Positions 53,861 to 63,127 of a stretch of 64,000 bases of DNA are shown here, piece after piece; the first letter of the stretch is position 1; every line of letters begins with the position of its first letter. A model generated the notes under the pieces. It saw nothing but the letters and a program-made list of their open reading frames with translations. It was not told the DNA's origin and searched no databases. Position numbers and translations under genes: made by a program. This DNA is from an uncultured Myxococcaceae bacterium (GTDB lineage Bacteria; Myxococcota_A; Polyangia; Polyangiales; Ga0077539): the NCBI GenBank assembly GCA_945952225.1, contig CAMFHP010000024.1, positions 1 to 64,000 of the forward strand, written 5' to 3'.

Positions 53861-54319
53861 ATGATCCGCAAGCCTCCGTCACCCCTGAGCGCGCACGTCG
53901 GATACTGGCTCCGGCTCGTGTCGAACCACGTCTCGCAGTCCTTCGCCCGGCGCCTCGAAGACCACGGCGTGACCGTCGCCGAGTGGGTGCTGCTGCGTCA
54001 CCTGCACGACGGCGACGCGCTCGCGCCGAGCCGCCTCGCGACGCTCACGGGACTCACCCGCGGGGCCGTCTCGAAGCTCGAAGAGCGCCTCGCGGCCCGC
54101 GACCTCGTGCGCCGCGCCCCCGACCCCGACGACGGACGCTCGCACCGCCTCGCGCTCACCCCCGCGGGACGCGCGCTCGTCCCCCGCCTCGCCGCCCTCG
54201 CCGACGCCAACGACGACGAGTGCTTCGACGCGCTCCCGACCCGCGACCGCGACGCGCTCGTGCGCATCCTCCGCGCTGTCGCCGACGCGCGGGGCCTCCG
54301 CGGCGACCCCACGGAGTGA
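53861..54319 (+). CDS. MarR-family transcriptional regulator
   Basis: This 152-residue protein has the winged-helix MarR fold: dimerisation helix at the N-terminus (VGYWLRLVSNHVSQSFARRL), DNA-reading helices (APSRLATLTGLTRGAVSKLEERLAARDLVRRA), the wing (DPDDGRSHRLALTPAGRAL) and the C-terminal helix. MarR repressors normally respond to phenolic compounds or oxidants. It is divergent from the DUF1398 gene with an inverted repeat between them. Its stop codon overlaps a second palindrome that lies upstream of the Lrp-gltBD operon. Confidence 0.9.
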   Translation: MIRKPPSPLSAHVGYWLRLVSNHVSQSFARRLEDHGVTVAEWVLLRHLHDGDALAPSRLATLTGLTRGAVSKLEERLAARDLVRRAPDPDDGRSHRLALTPAGRALVPRLAALADANDDECFDALPTRDRDALVRILRAVADARGLRGDPTE

Positions 54320-54345
54320 ACGATGTTCACCGAATAAAATTAGGT
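54316..54345. promoter_or_regulatory. Palindrome and AT-rich tract before the Lrp-gltBD operon
   Basis: GTGAAC-GAT-GTTCAC (54316-54330) is a perfect inverted repeat overlapping the MarR stop, followed at once by gaataaaattagg, a strikingly AT-rich stretch in this GC-rich region with TAAAAT at 54335. Lrp-type sites are AT-rich with dyad symmetry, so this may be the control region for the Lrp gene and glutamate synthase. It could also be a terminator of marR. Confidence 0.45.
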
Positions 54346-54442
54346 ATGGGTGTGGTGGCCCGTACGTTGTGAGCCCGAGGTGCCTCCGGGCCGAAATGTG
54401 TTCTTGCGCGCCGCGTCAACGGTCCCGTAGAACCGACGACCC

Positions 54443-54955
54443 ATGACGAAGGAACGCGACGCTTCGCCGACGCTCGACGGCATCGACCGCCGCCTGCTCG
54501 ACGCGCTCCAACGCGACTGCAAGCGCTCGCTCGCCGAGCTCGGCGAGGCCGTCGGTCTGTCGGCGCCCTCGGTGCTCGAACGGGTGCGCAAGCTCGAAGA
54601 GTCGGGCCTCGTGCGCGGCTACCACGCGCAGCTCGACGCGCGACGGCTCGGCCTCGACATCGGCGCGTTCATCGGCGTCGCGATGGATCACCCGCGGCAC
54701 ATCGCGGCCTTCGAGAAGCACATCGCGGCGATGGGCGAGGTGCTCGAGTGCCACCACATGACCGGGCGCCACACGCTGCTCTTGAAGGTGCGCACGGTGA
54801 ACACGGCGACGCTCCACGACCTGATCCAGCGGCTCCGCGAGCTGCCCGGCGTCGCGGGCACCGAGACCATGATCGTGCTCGCCACGCAGATGGAGCGCAC
54901 CGCCGTGCCCATTCCCGCCGTCGACGAGAAGCCCACCCGCCGGAGGACGCGATGA
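54443..54955 (+). CDS. Lrp/AsnC-family transcriptional regulator
   Basis: This 170-residue protein has an N-terminal HTH (LDGIDRRLLDALQRDCKRSLAELGEAVGLSAPSVLERVRKLEESGLVRGYHAQLDARRLGL) and a C-terminal RAM domain (MGEVLECHHMTGRHTLLLKVRTVNTATLHDLIQRLRELPGVAGTETMIVLAT) that binds amino acids and drives assembly into octamers. Its TGA overlaps the ATG of gltB (ATGA), so the regulator and glutamate synthase are translated together. In other bacteria Lrp is a global regulator of gltBD; here a local Lrp protein is built into the operon. The C-terminal tail is basic and Pro-rich. Confidence 0.93.
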   Translation: MTKERDASPTLDGIDRRLLDALQRDCKRSLAELGEAVGLSAPSVLERVRKLEESGLVRGYHAQLDARRLGLDIGAFIGVAMDHPRHIAAFEKHIAAMGEVLECHHMTGRHTLLLKVRTVNTATLHDLIQRLRELPGVAGTETMIVLATQMERTAVPIPAVDEKPTRRRTR

Positions 54956-57900
54956 GCGAACACCCTGTTCCTGGCGCCTCGCGCGCGGTGCGAGCGGACG
55001 CCGAGAAGCGCGGCCTCTACCGCCCCGCCGACGAGCGCGACGCGTGCGGCGTGGGCTTCGTGGCCACCACCACGGGCGTCGCCTCGCACCGCATCATCGA
55101 GCTCGCCCTCTCGGTGCTCGAGAACCTCGAACACCGCGGCGCGCAGGCGAGCGACCCCACCACGGGCGACGGCGCGGGCATCCTCGTGCAGATCCCCCAC
55201 GCGCTGCTCGTCGAAGACTGTCAGCGCCTCGGCTTTGCGCTCGGCGCGCCGGGCACCTACGGCGTGGGCATGATGTTCCTGCCGCGCGACCCTGCGCTGC
55301 GCGCGGCGATCTACGCGCTCATCGCGCGGGTCATCGACGAGGAGGGGCAGTTTCTTCTCGGCGTGCGCGACGTGCCCGTCGACTCGTCGCACGCCGGCGC
55401 CGCGGCGCGCCTCGAAGAGCCCTTCGTGGCCCAGGTGTTCATCGGTCCGGGCACGCTGCCCGCCGACGACGCGGCCCTCGACCGCAAGCTCTACGTGCTC
55501 CGTCGGCGCATCGAGAACGAGGCGCGCGCCGCGGGGCTCGTCGAGGGAGACCATCCGTACTTCGCGTCGCTCTCGACGCGCACCATCGTCTACAAGGGCC
55601 TGCTCACGCCCGAGCAGCTCCCGAAGTACTTTCGCGACCTCGGCGATCCGCGCGCGACCACGACGCTCGGCATCGTGCACCAGCGCTTCTCGACGAACAC
55701 CTTTCCGAGCTGGACCCGCGCGCACCCCTACCGCCGCGTGGCCCACAACGGCGAGATCAACACCCTGCGCGGCAACGTGCAGTGGATGGCCTCGCGCGAG
55801 CCCGTGCTCCAGGCCCCGGTCTTCGGCGAAGACGTGCGGAAGCTCCTGCCCATCATCGACACCTCGGGCAGCGACTCGGCGCAGTTCGACGACGTGCTCG
55901 AGCTGCTCGTGCACACGGGCCGCTCGCTGCCCCACGCCCTGATGATGATGATCCCCGAGGCCTGGGAGAAGGACGCGCAGATGCCCGCCGACAAGCGCGC
56001 GTTCTACGCCTACCACGCCTGCCTCATGGAGCCCTGGGACGGCCCCGCGTGCATCGTCTTCAGCGACGGACGCCTCGTGGGCGCGACCCTCGACCGCAAC
56101 GGCCTGCGCCCCGCGCGCTACGCCGTCACCCGCGACGGCCTCGTGGTGCTCGCGTCCGAGTCCGGTGTGCTCCCGCTCGACCCCGAGTCGGTGGTCTCCC
56201 GCGGACGCCTGCGCCCCGGCCGCATGTTCGTCGTCGACACCGTGGAGCGCCGCCTCGTCGGCGACGACGAGCTCAAGGGCCGCATCGCCGCGCGCCGCCC
56301 CTACGCCCGCTGGGTCGCGCAACATCTCGTGCGCCTCGCCGCGCTCCCGGCCCCCGCGGGATCGCGTCCGCCGCCCCTCGACGCCCGCACGCGCACCGCG
56401 TGGCAGCGCGCCTTCGGCTACACCGACGAAGCGTTGCGCCGCGTGCTCACCCCCATGGCCGCGCAGGGCGAAGAGGCCGTGGGCTCCATGGGCAACGACG
56501 CGCCGCTCGCCGCGCTCAGCGACGAGCCGCAGGTGCTCTACAGCTACTTTCGCCAGCTCTTCGCGCAGGTCACCAATCCGCCCATCGACCCGCTGCGCGA
56601 GGCCCTGGTGATGTCGCTCGTGCAGCGCCTCGGGCCCGAGTCGAACCTCTTCGAAGAGAGCCCCGACCACGTGCGCAAGGTCGAGGTCGAGAGCCCCATT
56701 CTCGGCGACGACGACCTCGCCCGCATGGCCTCGCTCCCGCAGCTCGGCGCGCGCCGCATCGCGTGCCTCGTGCCCCTCGCAGACCTCGGCGACGGCGACG
56801 CGCCCGACGCCCGCGCGCGCATCGAGGCGTCGCTCGAACGCATCGCCCGCGAGGCAGAAGACGCCGTGCGCACGGGCGCAAACCTTCTTGTGTTGAGCGA
56901 CCGCGGGGCCGATCGTGCGCACCTCGCGGTGCCCGTGCTCCTCGCGCTCGGGGCCGTGAACGCGCACCTCGTGGCGCAGGGGCTCCGGCAGCGCTGCGGG
57001 CTCGTGGTCGAGACCGGAGAGGCCCGCGAGGCGCACCACGTCGCGCTGCTCATCGGGTTCGGCGCGGGGGCGATCCATCCGTACCTCGGGTACGAGACGG
57101 CGCGGCAGCTCGCGGCGTCGGGGGCGGTGCCGTGCGGGGCCGACGAGGCCGCGGCGAACTACAAGAAGGCCCTCGAAAAGAGCCTGCTCAAGATCATGAG
57201 CAAGATGGGCATCTCGACGGTGCAGTCGTACCGCGGCGCCCGGATCTTCGAGGCCGTCGGGCTCTCGGAGCGCCTCGTGGCGCGGTACTTCACGGGCGTG
57301 CCCGCGCACCTCGGTGGGCTCGATCTCGAAGACGTGATCGGCGAGGCGCGCGTGCGGCACGCGCGGGCCTTCGCGACGCTGCCCGTGCTCCACGACGACG
57401 GCGCCCTCGACCGCGGCGGGAGCTACCAGCAGCGCCTCGGCGGCGAGCGCCACGCGTGGAACGCCTCGACCCTCGCGATGCTCCAGCACGCGGTGCGATC
57501 GGGCGATCGGGCGAGGTTCCGCGCGTTCTCGCAGCGCGCCGACGAGGAGGCGCAGCGGTCGTTCGTGCGGGGCCTGCTCGACTTCGTGCCGGGGGAGCCC
57601 GTGGCCCTCGACGAGGTCGAGCCCGCGCACGAGATCGTGCGTCGCTTTCGCACCGGCGCGATGAGCTTCGGCTCCATCTCGAAGGAGGCCCACGAGACCC
57701 TCGCCGTCGCGATGAACCGCCTCGGCGCGCGCTCGAACACGGGCGAAGGCGGCGAAGACCCCGCGCGCTACGTGCCCGATGCGAACGGTGACGCGCGGCG
57801 CTCGGCGATCAAGCAGATCGCGAGCGGACGCTTCGGCGTCACCATCGAGTACCTCGCGCAGGCCGACGAGCTGCAGATCAAGGTCGCGCAGGGCGCCAAG

Positions 57901-59574
57901 CCCGGCGAGGGAGGACAGCTCCCGGGCCACAAGGTCGACGCGATGATCGCGAAGACGCGGCACTCGACGGAGGGCGTCGGGCTCATCTCGCCGCCGCCGC
58001 ACCACGACATCTACTCGATCGAAGACCTCGCGCAGCTCATCTACGACCTCAAGAACGCCAACCCCTCGGCGGCGGTGAGCGTGAAGCTCGTGAGCGAGGC
58101 GGGCGTGGGCACCGTGGCCGCGGGCGTCGCGAAGGCGAAGGCCGACCACATCGTGATCGCGGGCGATGCGGGCGGCACCGGCGCGTCGCCGCTCACGTCG
58201 ATCAAGCACGCGGGGCTGCCGTGGGAGATCGGACTCGCCGAGGCGCAGCAGGTGCTCGCGCTCAACGGTCTTCGCGGGCGCGTGCGGCTGGAGACCGACG
58301 GGCAGCTCAAGACCGCGCGCGACGTGGTGCTCGCGGCGATGCTCGGCGCCGAGGAGTTCGGCTTCGGCACCGTGGCCCTGGTCACCGTCGGGTGCGTGAT
58401 GATGCGCGTGTGCCATCTCAACACCTGCCCCGTGGGGGTGGCCACGCAGGATCCGAGGCTGCGCGCGCGCTTCGCGGGCGAGCCCGAGCACGTCGTCGCG
58501 TACTTCGAGATGCTCGCCGACGAGGTTCGTGCGCTCATGGCGTCGCTGGGCTTCCGTCGCTTCGACGAGCTCGTGGGGCGCGTCGAGCGGCTCACGCGTC
58601 GCGCCGATCTCACGCACCCGAAGGCGCGGCGCCTCGACGTGTCACGGCTGCTCCACGCGCCCGCACCGGGAACGCCGCGGCGCCGCGTGGCCGCGCAGGA
58701 TCACGAGCTCGAACTCGCCCTCGACACGGTGCTCCTCGAACAGTGTCGCGCCGCGCTCGAACACCGCGAGCCCGTCGAGCTCACGATGCCCATTCGCAAC
58801 GTGCACCGGAGCACCTGCACCATGCTCAGCCACGCCATCGCGACGCGCTACGGCGCCGCGGGGCTCGCCGACGGCACGGTGCGCATCCGATTCGAGGGAT
58901 CGGCGGGGCAGAGCTTCGGGGCCTTTCTCGCGGCGGGCGTCGACGTGACGCTCGTGGGCGACGCGAACGACGGGGTGGCCAAGGGGCTCTCGGGCGGACG
59001 CATCGTGGTGATGCCGCCCGACGGCGCCGCAAGCGCGCGCGACGAGAACGCCGACGAAGACGTGATCGTGGGCAACGTGGCGCTCTACGGCGCGACGAGC
59101 GGCGAGGTGTTTCTCCGCGGCCAGGCGGGCGAGCGCTTCGCGGTGCGCAACTCGGGCGCCGTCGCGGTGGTCGAGGGCGTCGGCGACCACGGCTGCGAGT
59201 ACATGACGGGCGGAAGGGTGGTGGTGCTCGGACGCATCGGGCGCAACTTCGCCGCGGGCATGAGCGGCGGCATCGCGTACGTGCTCGACGTCGACGGCGA
59301 CGCGGCCGCCCTGGAGGCGCTGCTCAACCGCGCGTCGGTCTCCCTCGACCCGATGTTGCCCGAGGACCTCCAGCTCGTGCGACAGCTCGTGCACCGGCAC
59401 CACCAGCGCACCATGAGCCCCCGCGCGTGGCGCGTGCTCACCGGGTGGAAGCAGTGGTCGCGGCGCTTCGTGAAGGTCATGCCCGTGGAGTACCGACGGG
59501 CCCTCGCGGCGGCGCATCCCTCGACGCGCGCGGCGGCTACCACAAACTTTCTTGTGCAGACGGGGAGGCCCTGA
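54952..59574 (+). CDS. gltB: Glutamate synthase (NADPH) large subunit
   Basis: This 1540-residue protein has glutamine amidotransferase class II at the N-terminus. The nucleophile is Cys32 (RDACGVGFVA), so 31 residues are removed on maturation. The central and FMN-binding domains contain RFRTGAMSFGSISKEAHETLA, AKPGEGGQLPGHKV and AGDAGGTGASPLTSIKHAG. The [3Fe-4S] ligands are Cys1148, Cys1154 and Cys1159 (CVMMRVCHLNTCPVGVATQD). The C-terminal beta-helix domain has GGRIVVMPPDG-type repeats. It makes two glutamates from glutamine, 2-oxoglutarate and electrons from GltD. It is coupled to the Lrp gene upstream and to gltD three bases downstream. Confidence 0.98.
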   Translation: MSEHPVPGASRAVRADAEKRGLYRPADERDACGVGFVATTTGVASHRIIELALSVLENLEHRGAQASDPTTGDGAGILVQIPHALLVEDCQRLGFALGAPGTYGVGMMFLPRDPALRAAIYALIARVIDEEGQFLLGVRDVPVDSSHAGAAARLEEPFVAQVFIGPGTLPADDAALDRKLYVLRRRIENEARAAGLVEGDHPYFASLSTRTIVYKGLLTPEQLPKYFRDLGDPRATTTLGIVHQRFSTNTFPSWTRAHPYRRVAHNGEINTLRGNVQWMASREPVLQAPVFGEDVRKLLPIIDTSGSDSAQFDDVLELLVHTGRSLPHALMMMIPEAWEKDAQMPADKRAFYAYHACLMEPWDGPACIVFSDGRLVGATLDRNGLRPARYAVTRDGLVVLASESGVLPLDPESVVSRGRLRPGRMFVVDTVERRLVGDDELKGRIAARRPYARWVAQHLVRLAALPAPAGSRPPPLDARTRTAWQRAFGYTDEALRRVLTPMAAQGEEAVGSMGNDAPLAALSDEPQVLYSYFRQLFAQVTNPPIDPLREALVMSLVQRLGPESNLFEESPDHVRKVEVESPILGDDDLARMASLPQLGARRIACLVPLADLGDGDAPDARARIEASLERIAREAEDAVRTGANLLVLSDRGADRAHLAVPVLLALGAVNAHLVAQGLRQRCGLVVETGEAREAHHVALLIGFGAGAIHPYLGYETARQLAASGAVPCGADEAAANYKKALEKSLLKIMSKMGISTVQSYRGARIFEAVGLSERLVARYFTGVPAHLGGLDLEDVIGEARVRHARAFATLPVLHDDGALDRGGSYQQRLGGERHAWNASTLAMLQHAVRSGDRARFRAFSQRADEEAQRSFVRGLLDFVPGEPVALDEVEPAHEIVRRFRTGAMSFGSISKEAHETLAVAMNRLGARSNTGEGGEDPARYVPDANGDARRSAIKQIASGRFGVTIEYLAQADELQIKVAQGAKPGEGGQLPGHKVDAMIAKTRHSTEGVGLISPPPHHDIYSIEDLAQLIYDLKNANPSAAVSVKLVSEAGVGTVAAGVAKAKADHIVIAGDAGGTGASPLTSIKHAGLPWEIGLAEAQQVLALNGLRGRVRLETDGQLKTARDVVLAAMLGAEEFGFGTVALVTVGCVMMRVCHLNTCPVGVATQDPRLRARFAGEPEHVVAYFEMLADEVRALMASLGFRRFDELVGRVERLTRRADLTHPKARRLDVSRLLHAPAPGTPRRRVAAQDHELELALDTVLLEQCRAALEHREPVELTMPIRNVHRSTCTMLSHAIATRYGAAGLADGTVRIRFEGSAGQSFGAFLAAGVDVTLVGDANDGVAKGLSGGRIVVMPPDGAASARDENADEDVIVGNVALYGATSGEVFLRGQAGERFAVRNSGAVAVVEGVGDHGCEYMTGGRVVVLGRIGRNFAAGMSGGIAYVLDVDGDAAALEALLNRASVSLDPMLPEDLQLVRQLVHRHHQRTMSPRAWRVLTGWKQWSRRFVKVMPVEYRRALAAAHPSTRAAATTNFLVQTGRP

Positions 59575-59577
59575 GCC

Positions 59578-60984
59578 ATGGGCAAGGTCACCGGCTTTCT
59601 CGACACCGCGCGCGTCGAGCCCGCGGAGCGTCCCGTCGCGGTGCGCGTGCGCGATCACCGCGAGGTGGGCGTGCGGCTCCCGATCGTGGAGGTGCGCGCG
59701 CAGGCGGGGCGCTGCATGGACTGCGGCGTTCCCTTCTGCCACACGGCGCAGGGCGAGGGCGGCGGGTGTCCGCTGGGCAACGTGATCCCCGAGTTCAACG
59801 ACCGGGTGTACCGCGGCGACTGGGAGGGCGCGTCGCGCACGCTGGCCGAGACGAACAACCTCCCCGAGGTGACGGGGCGCGTGTGTCCTGCGCCCTGCGA
59901 GCGCGCGTGTGTGCTCGACCTTCACGGCGCGCCGGTGACCATCGAGAGCATCGAGCGCGCGATCGCCGACGCGGAGTTCGAACGGCACGGCGCGTTCGTT
60001 CCGCGGCCTGCGACGGTGCGCACGGGGAGGCGCGTCGCCGTGGTGGGGAGCGGTCCCGCGGGCCTCGCCGCGGCGCAACAGCTCGCGCGCGCGGGCCACG
60101 ACGTCGAGGTCGTCGAGCGCGCCGACCGCGCGGGCGGATTGCTCCGTTACGGCATTCCCGACTTCAAGCTGGAGAAGCACTGGATCGACCGACGCCTCGC
60201 GCAGATGGAGGCCGAGGGCGTGGTGTTTCGCACGGGCCTTACACTCGCCGCCGCCGACGGACCGGGCGCGGTCTCGCTCGCCACGCTGCGGTCGCGCTTC
60301 GACGCCGTGGTGCTCGCGACGGGCGCGACGGTGCCGCGCGACCTCGACGTGCCGGGACGCTCCCTCGCGGGGGTTCACGTCGCGATGACCTACCTCGACG
60401 CGAGCAACCGCGCGGTGGCCACCGGGAGTCCCGCTGCGCTCGATGCGAAGGGGCTCCGCGTGGTGGTGATCGGCGGCGGCGACACGGGCTCGGACTGCGT
60501 GGGCACCGCCGTGCGACAGGGCGCGGCGCGCGTGGTGAACCTCGAAGTGCGTCCGTCGCCGCCGGAGACGCGGAGCGCCTCGACGCCGTGGCCCGCGTGG
60601 CCGCTCGAACTGCGCACGTCGAGCTCGCACGACGAGGCCGCGCACGTGTGGGGCGGCGACGTGCGACGGTGGGCGCTGGAGACGCTGCGCTTCGTGGGCG
60701 AGGGGCGCGTCGAGGGCGTCGCGGTGCGCCCGGTGGGCGGCGGCGAGGTCACGGTGATCGAGGCCGACCTCGTGCTGCTCGCGCTGGGCTTCGTGGGCCC
60801 CGAACCCGCGGCGCTCGCGGGCCTCGAACGCGACGCGCGGGGACTCGTCGCGACGACCGCGTGGGCCACGTCGGTGCAGGGTGTGTTCGCGTGCGGTGAC
60901 GCGCGGCGCGGACAGTCGCTCGTGGTGTGGGCCCTCGCCGAGGGTCGCGCGTGCGCGGCGGCGGTCGACGCGGCGCTGCGGTGA
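59578..60984 (+). CDS. gltD: Glutamate synthase (NADPH) small subunit
   Basis: This 468-residue flavoprotein takes electrons from NADPH and feeds the GltB iron-sulfur clusters. Cys46, Cys49, Cys54 and Cys64 ([10 protein letters not shown]...GCPLGN) and CPAPCERAC bind [4Fe-4S] clusters. [21 protein letters not shown] is the FAD Rossmann motif and [22 protein letters not shown] the NADPH motif. [31 protein letters not shown] is the conserved C-terminal FAD segment. The ATG lies three bases after the gltB stop in the usual order. Confidence 0.97.
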   Translation: MGKVTGFLDTARVEPAERPVAVRVRDHREVGVRLPIVEVRAQAGRCMDCGVPFCHTAQGEGGGCPLGNVIPEFNDRVYRGDWEGASRTLAETNNLPEVTGRVCPAPCERACVLDLHGAPVTIESIERAIADAEFERHGAFVPRPATVRTGRRVAVVGSGPAGLAAAQQLARAGHDVEVVERADRAGGLLRYGIPDFKLEKHWIDRRLAQMEAEGVVFRTGLTLAAADGPGAVSLATLRSRFDAVVLATGATVPRDLDVPGRSLAGVHVAMTYLDASNRAVATGSPAALDAKGLRVVVIGGGDTGSDCVGTAVRQGAARVVNLEVRPSPPETRSASTPWPAWPLELRTSSSHDEAAHVWGGDVRRWALETLRFVGEGRVEGVAVRPVGGGEVTVIEADLVLLALGFVGPEPAALAGLERDARGLVATTAWATSVQGVFACGDARRGQSLVVWALAEGRACAAAVDAALR

Positions 60985-61017
60985 CGTCGGTGCGAATTCG
61001 TCACGCGCGCCGTGGTG

Positions 61018-61046
61018 TTGTGAACCGCTGCGCGCCTCGTAGAGAT
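61018..61046 (+). promoter_or_regulatory. Candidate promoter of the hemolysin III-like gene
   Basis: TTGTGA at 61018-61023 and TAGAGA/AGAGAT near 61040-61046, 16 to 17 bases apart, form a weak sigma-70-like pair just before the start codon at 61058. It is suggestive only, because the matches are partial. Confidence 0.3.
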
Positions 61047-61057
61047 AGGGTCGCGCG

Positions 61058-61702
61058 ATGAACGAACCGACGCCCGTGAAGCCCCGCCTCCGGGGTGTGT
61101 CGCACCAGATCGCGGCGGGTGTCGCGCTCGTCGCGGGCACGCTGCTCGTGCGGGCCGCGCCCACCGAGGCCGCACGGCAGAGCGCGATGGTCTACACCGC
61201 GTGCCTCACGGCCCTCTTCGCGATCAGCGCGGCGTATCACCGTCCGACGTGGCAGCCCACGGCGCGCGCGTGGATGCGCCGCCTCGACCACGCGGGGATC
61301 TTTCTCTTCATCGCGGGCACCTACACCCCGCTGTGCCTCGCGCTCGCGCCGCACGATGGATCCACGCTGCGCGCGGTGGTGTGGTGCGGGGCCATCGCGG
61401 GCGTCGTGCAGTCGGTGCTGTGGGTGCAGGCGCCCAAGCCGCTCATCGCGGTGCTCTACGTGATCCTCGGGTGGAGCATCCTGCCGTACGTCGGTCGCAT
61501 GTACGCGGCGGTGGGCGTGATGCCGCTCGCGCTGGTGCTCGGCGGCGGCGTGGTCTACTCGCTGGGCGCGCTGGTGTACGCGAAGAAGAGGCCCGACCCG
61601 GTGCCCGCGGTCTTCGGCTACCACGAGGTGTTTCACGCGCTGGTGATCGTGGCGGCGGCGCTGCACTACGCGGCCGTCGCGCGCGTGGTGCTCCGCGCCT
61701 GA
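61058..61702 (+). CDS. Hemolysin III family membrane protein (PAQR-like)
   Basis: This 214-residue protein has seven helices of the hemolysin III/YqfA family. The hallmark residues are in place: FAISAAYHRPTW, RLDHAGIFLFIAGTYTP, VLYVILGWSILPYVG and FGYHEVFHALVIVAAALHYAAV, which give the conserved His, Asp and Ser metal-binding site of PAQR-fold proteins. Despite the name, most members are not haemolysins; related proteins affect membrane fluidity. The gene starts 73 bases after gltD and may have its own weak promoter. Confidence 0.92.
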   Translation: MNEPTPVKPRLRGVSHQIAAGVALVAGTLLVRAAPTEAARQSAMVYTACLTALFAISAAYHRPTWQPTARAWMRRLDHAGIFLFIAGTYTPLCLALAPHDGSTLRAVVWCGAIAGVVQSVLWVQAPKPLIAVLYVILGWSILPYVGRMYAAVGVMPLALVLGGGVVYSLGALVYAKKRPDPVPAVFGYHEVFHALVIVAAALHYAAVARVVLRA

Positions 61703-61726
61703 GGTGCTCTACCATCGCGCGCCGTG

Positions 61727-62305
61727 ATGGCCACGACGAGCTACGAGAACGCGCTCCCCTGGATCCTCTGGGTCGTGTGCATGGCGCCACTTCTCATGTA
61801 CGCGATCGTCGCGCTGCGGCGCTCGGTGAACCTCGACGCGTTCGCCGCGGCCGTCGAGCGGCTCCTCGATGCGGGCAACGTCGACCGCGCGCTCAAGCTC
61901 TGCAACGCGCTCCCCGAGGCGCCCGCCCTCGCGGCCACGCAGCGCGCGATCGAACGGGCGGTGCAGGGGCCCTCGAACGACGGCGCCCAGGGCTATCGCG
62001 CGCACTCGCCAGAGTCCTTCGAACGCGACCTCCACGCCCTCCGCAACGCGTGGAACACGGGCTGGCACCTCGCCCTCTCGCCCGTGCGCGCGTGGCTCCC
62101 GTGGACCGTCGCGGGTGGCCTCTTCGCGGCGGTCGACGGCTACCTGTGGCTGCGCGCTGCGGCGCTGGTCTCGGTGCTCGCACCCGTCGTGGCCGTCGCG
62201 TGGGCCCTGCGTGTGCTCATGGTCTACACGCGCGATTGCGATGCGCTCTACGCCCGCCTCGCGCCGCGCTTCGAAGCGTTGCTGCGCGCGCGTCCGCCGA
62301 CGTGA
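61727..62305 (+). CDS. Membrane protein, weakly MotA/TolQ/ExbB-like
   Basis: This 192-residue protein has an N-terminal helix (ALPWILWVVCMAPLLMYAIVAL), a helical stretch RRSVNLDAFAAAVERLLDAGNVDRALKLCNALPEAPALAATQRAIERAV, and two hydrophobic segments (LPWTVAGGLFAAVDGYLW, ALVSVLAPVVAVAWALRVLMV). The middle resembles the LLxxGxVxRALKLC part of MotA/TolQ/ExbB proton-channel proteins, but the canonical long C-terminal channel helices are absent or atypical, so the link is tentative. A GTG one codon upstream is an alternative start. Confidence 0.65.
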   Translation: MATTSYENALPWILWVVCMAPLLMYAIVALRRSVNLDAFAAAVERLLDAGNVDRALKLCNALPEAPALAATQRAIERAVQGPSNDGAQGYRAHSPESFERDLHALRNAWNTGWHLALSPVRAWLPWTVAGGLFAAVDGYLWLRAAALVSVLAPVVAVAWALRVLMVYTRDCDALYARLAPRFEALLRARPPT

Positions 62306-62312
62306 TCCGCGG

Positions 62313-63104
62313 TCAGTGCGAACGCACGAAGGCCGTCACGCGCCGCGCGATCTCGTAGAGGTCGCACCAGTAGAAGCCCGCGGAGTTGAAGCAGTTGGTC
62401 TCGATGACGCGCAGGCCCTCGTCGACCTCGCCCACGTCGAGCACGAACACCGGCGCGGGCTGATAGCGCGCGGCCATCTCCGTCGCGAAGCGCAGCACCG
62501 CGTCGGGCACATCGCCGGTGACCTTGAGGCGCCCGCTGCTGCGGTACTGGCTCGCGGTGACCACCGCGCCGTCGACCACCACGGTGCGCCACTCGCGTCC
62601 GAGAGCGCGGGGCTCGGCCACCTGCACGCGCGTGTCGAGGCCGAGGGGGCCGTTCGTCGAGGCGAGTCCGTCGCGCCAGGGCGCGAGCTCGGCGAAGGTG
62701 TGAACGCGGCCTGCGAACTCCTTGAGGTCGCCTGCGGGGCGCAGAAAGAACTCGGCCTCGGGGGCGCAGTCGCGCGCGAGGAGCTCGCCCACCGTGAGCA
62801 GCTCGCTCGCGCCGTTGAGCAGCATCGATCCGTAGCCCGCGCGCAGCGCTTCGAAGGAGAAGCGCGCCTCGTCGAAGAACACGCCGGGCGTCCATCGGCC
62901 GTCGCGCGCGACGTTCTTCATCAGCGTGGTGGAGCCGTAGAAGACCGTGCGTCCGTCGGTGGCGACGTCGGGCGGCGTGTCGTCGAAGGGGATCACCCGG
63001 AGCTTCACGAGCTCGACGTCGAGGCGTTCGAGCGAGAGGCAGAGCTTCTCGACGTCGTCGGCGCTCCCGAGGTTGGTCTGCACGGCCCAGCGTACGCGGT
63101 TCAT
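62313..63104 (-). CDS. ATP-grasp-like protein (DUF4343-type)
   Basis: This 263-residue cytosolic protein matches the DUF4343 ATP-grasp group: an N-terminal RVRWAVQTNLGSADDVEKL, VIPFDDTPPDVATDGRTVFYGSTTLMKNV, FFLRPAGDLKEFAGRVHTFAEL, then GREWRTVVVDGAVVTASQYRSSGRL and FVLDVGEVDEGLRVIETNCFNSAGFYWCDL, where Asp, Glu and Asn would bind magnesium-ATP. The acceptor substrate is unknown; homologues are found near diverse genes. The start at 63104 gives MNRVRWAVQTNLG. It is downstream of the partial gene on the same strand, 23 bases away. Confidence 0.83.
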   Translation of the reverse strand: MNRVRWAVQTNLGSADDVEKLCLSLERLDVELVKLRVIPFDDTPPDVATDGRTVFYGSTTLMKNVARDGRWTPGVFFDEARFSFEALRAGYGSMLLNGASELLTVGELLARDCAPEAEFFLRPAGDLKEFAGRVHTFAELAPWRDGLASTNGPLGLDTRVQVAEPRALGREWRTVVVDGAVVTASQYRSSGRLKVTGDVPDAVLRFATEMAARYQPAPVFVLDVGEVDEGLRVIETNCFNSAGFYWCDLYEIARRVTAFVRSH

Positions 63105-63127
63105 GGCGCGCGCCGGTGTAGCACCCT

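Noticed and set aside
54688-58617. 1309-codon open frame opposite gltB
   Set aside because: gltB on the plus strand is unmistakable, and the antisense translation is low-complexity with no recognisable motif.
61058-61702. Hemolysin III-like gene as a virulence haemolysin
   Set aside because: Family members are mostly PAQR-like membrane proteins not shown to lyse cells; the name is historical.
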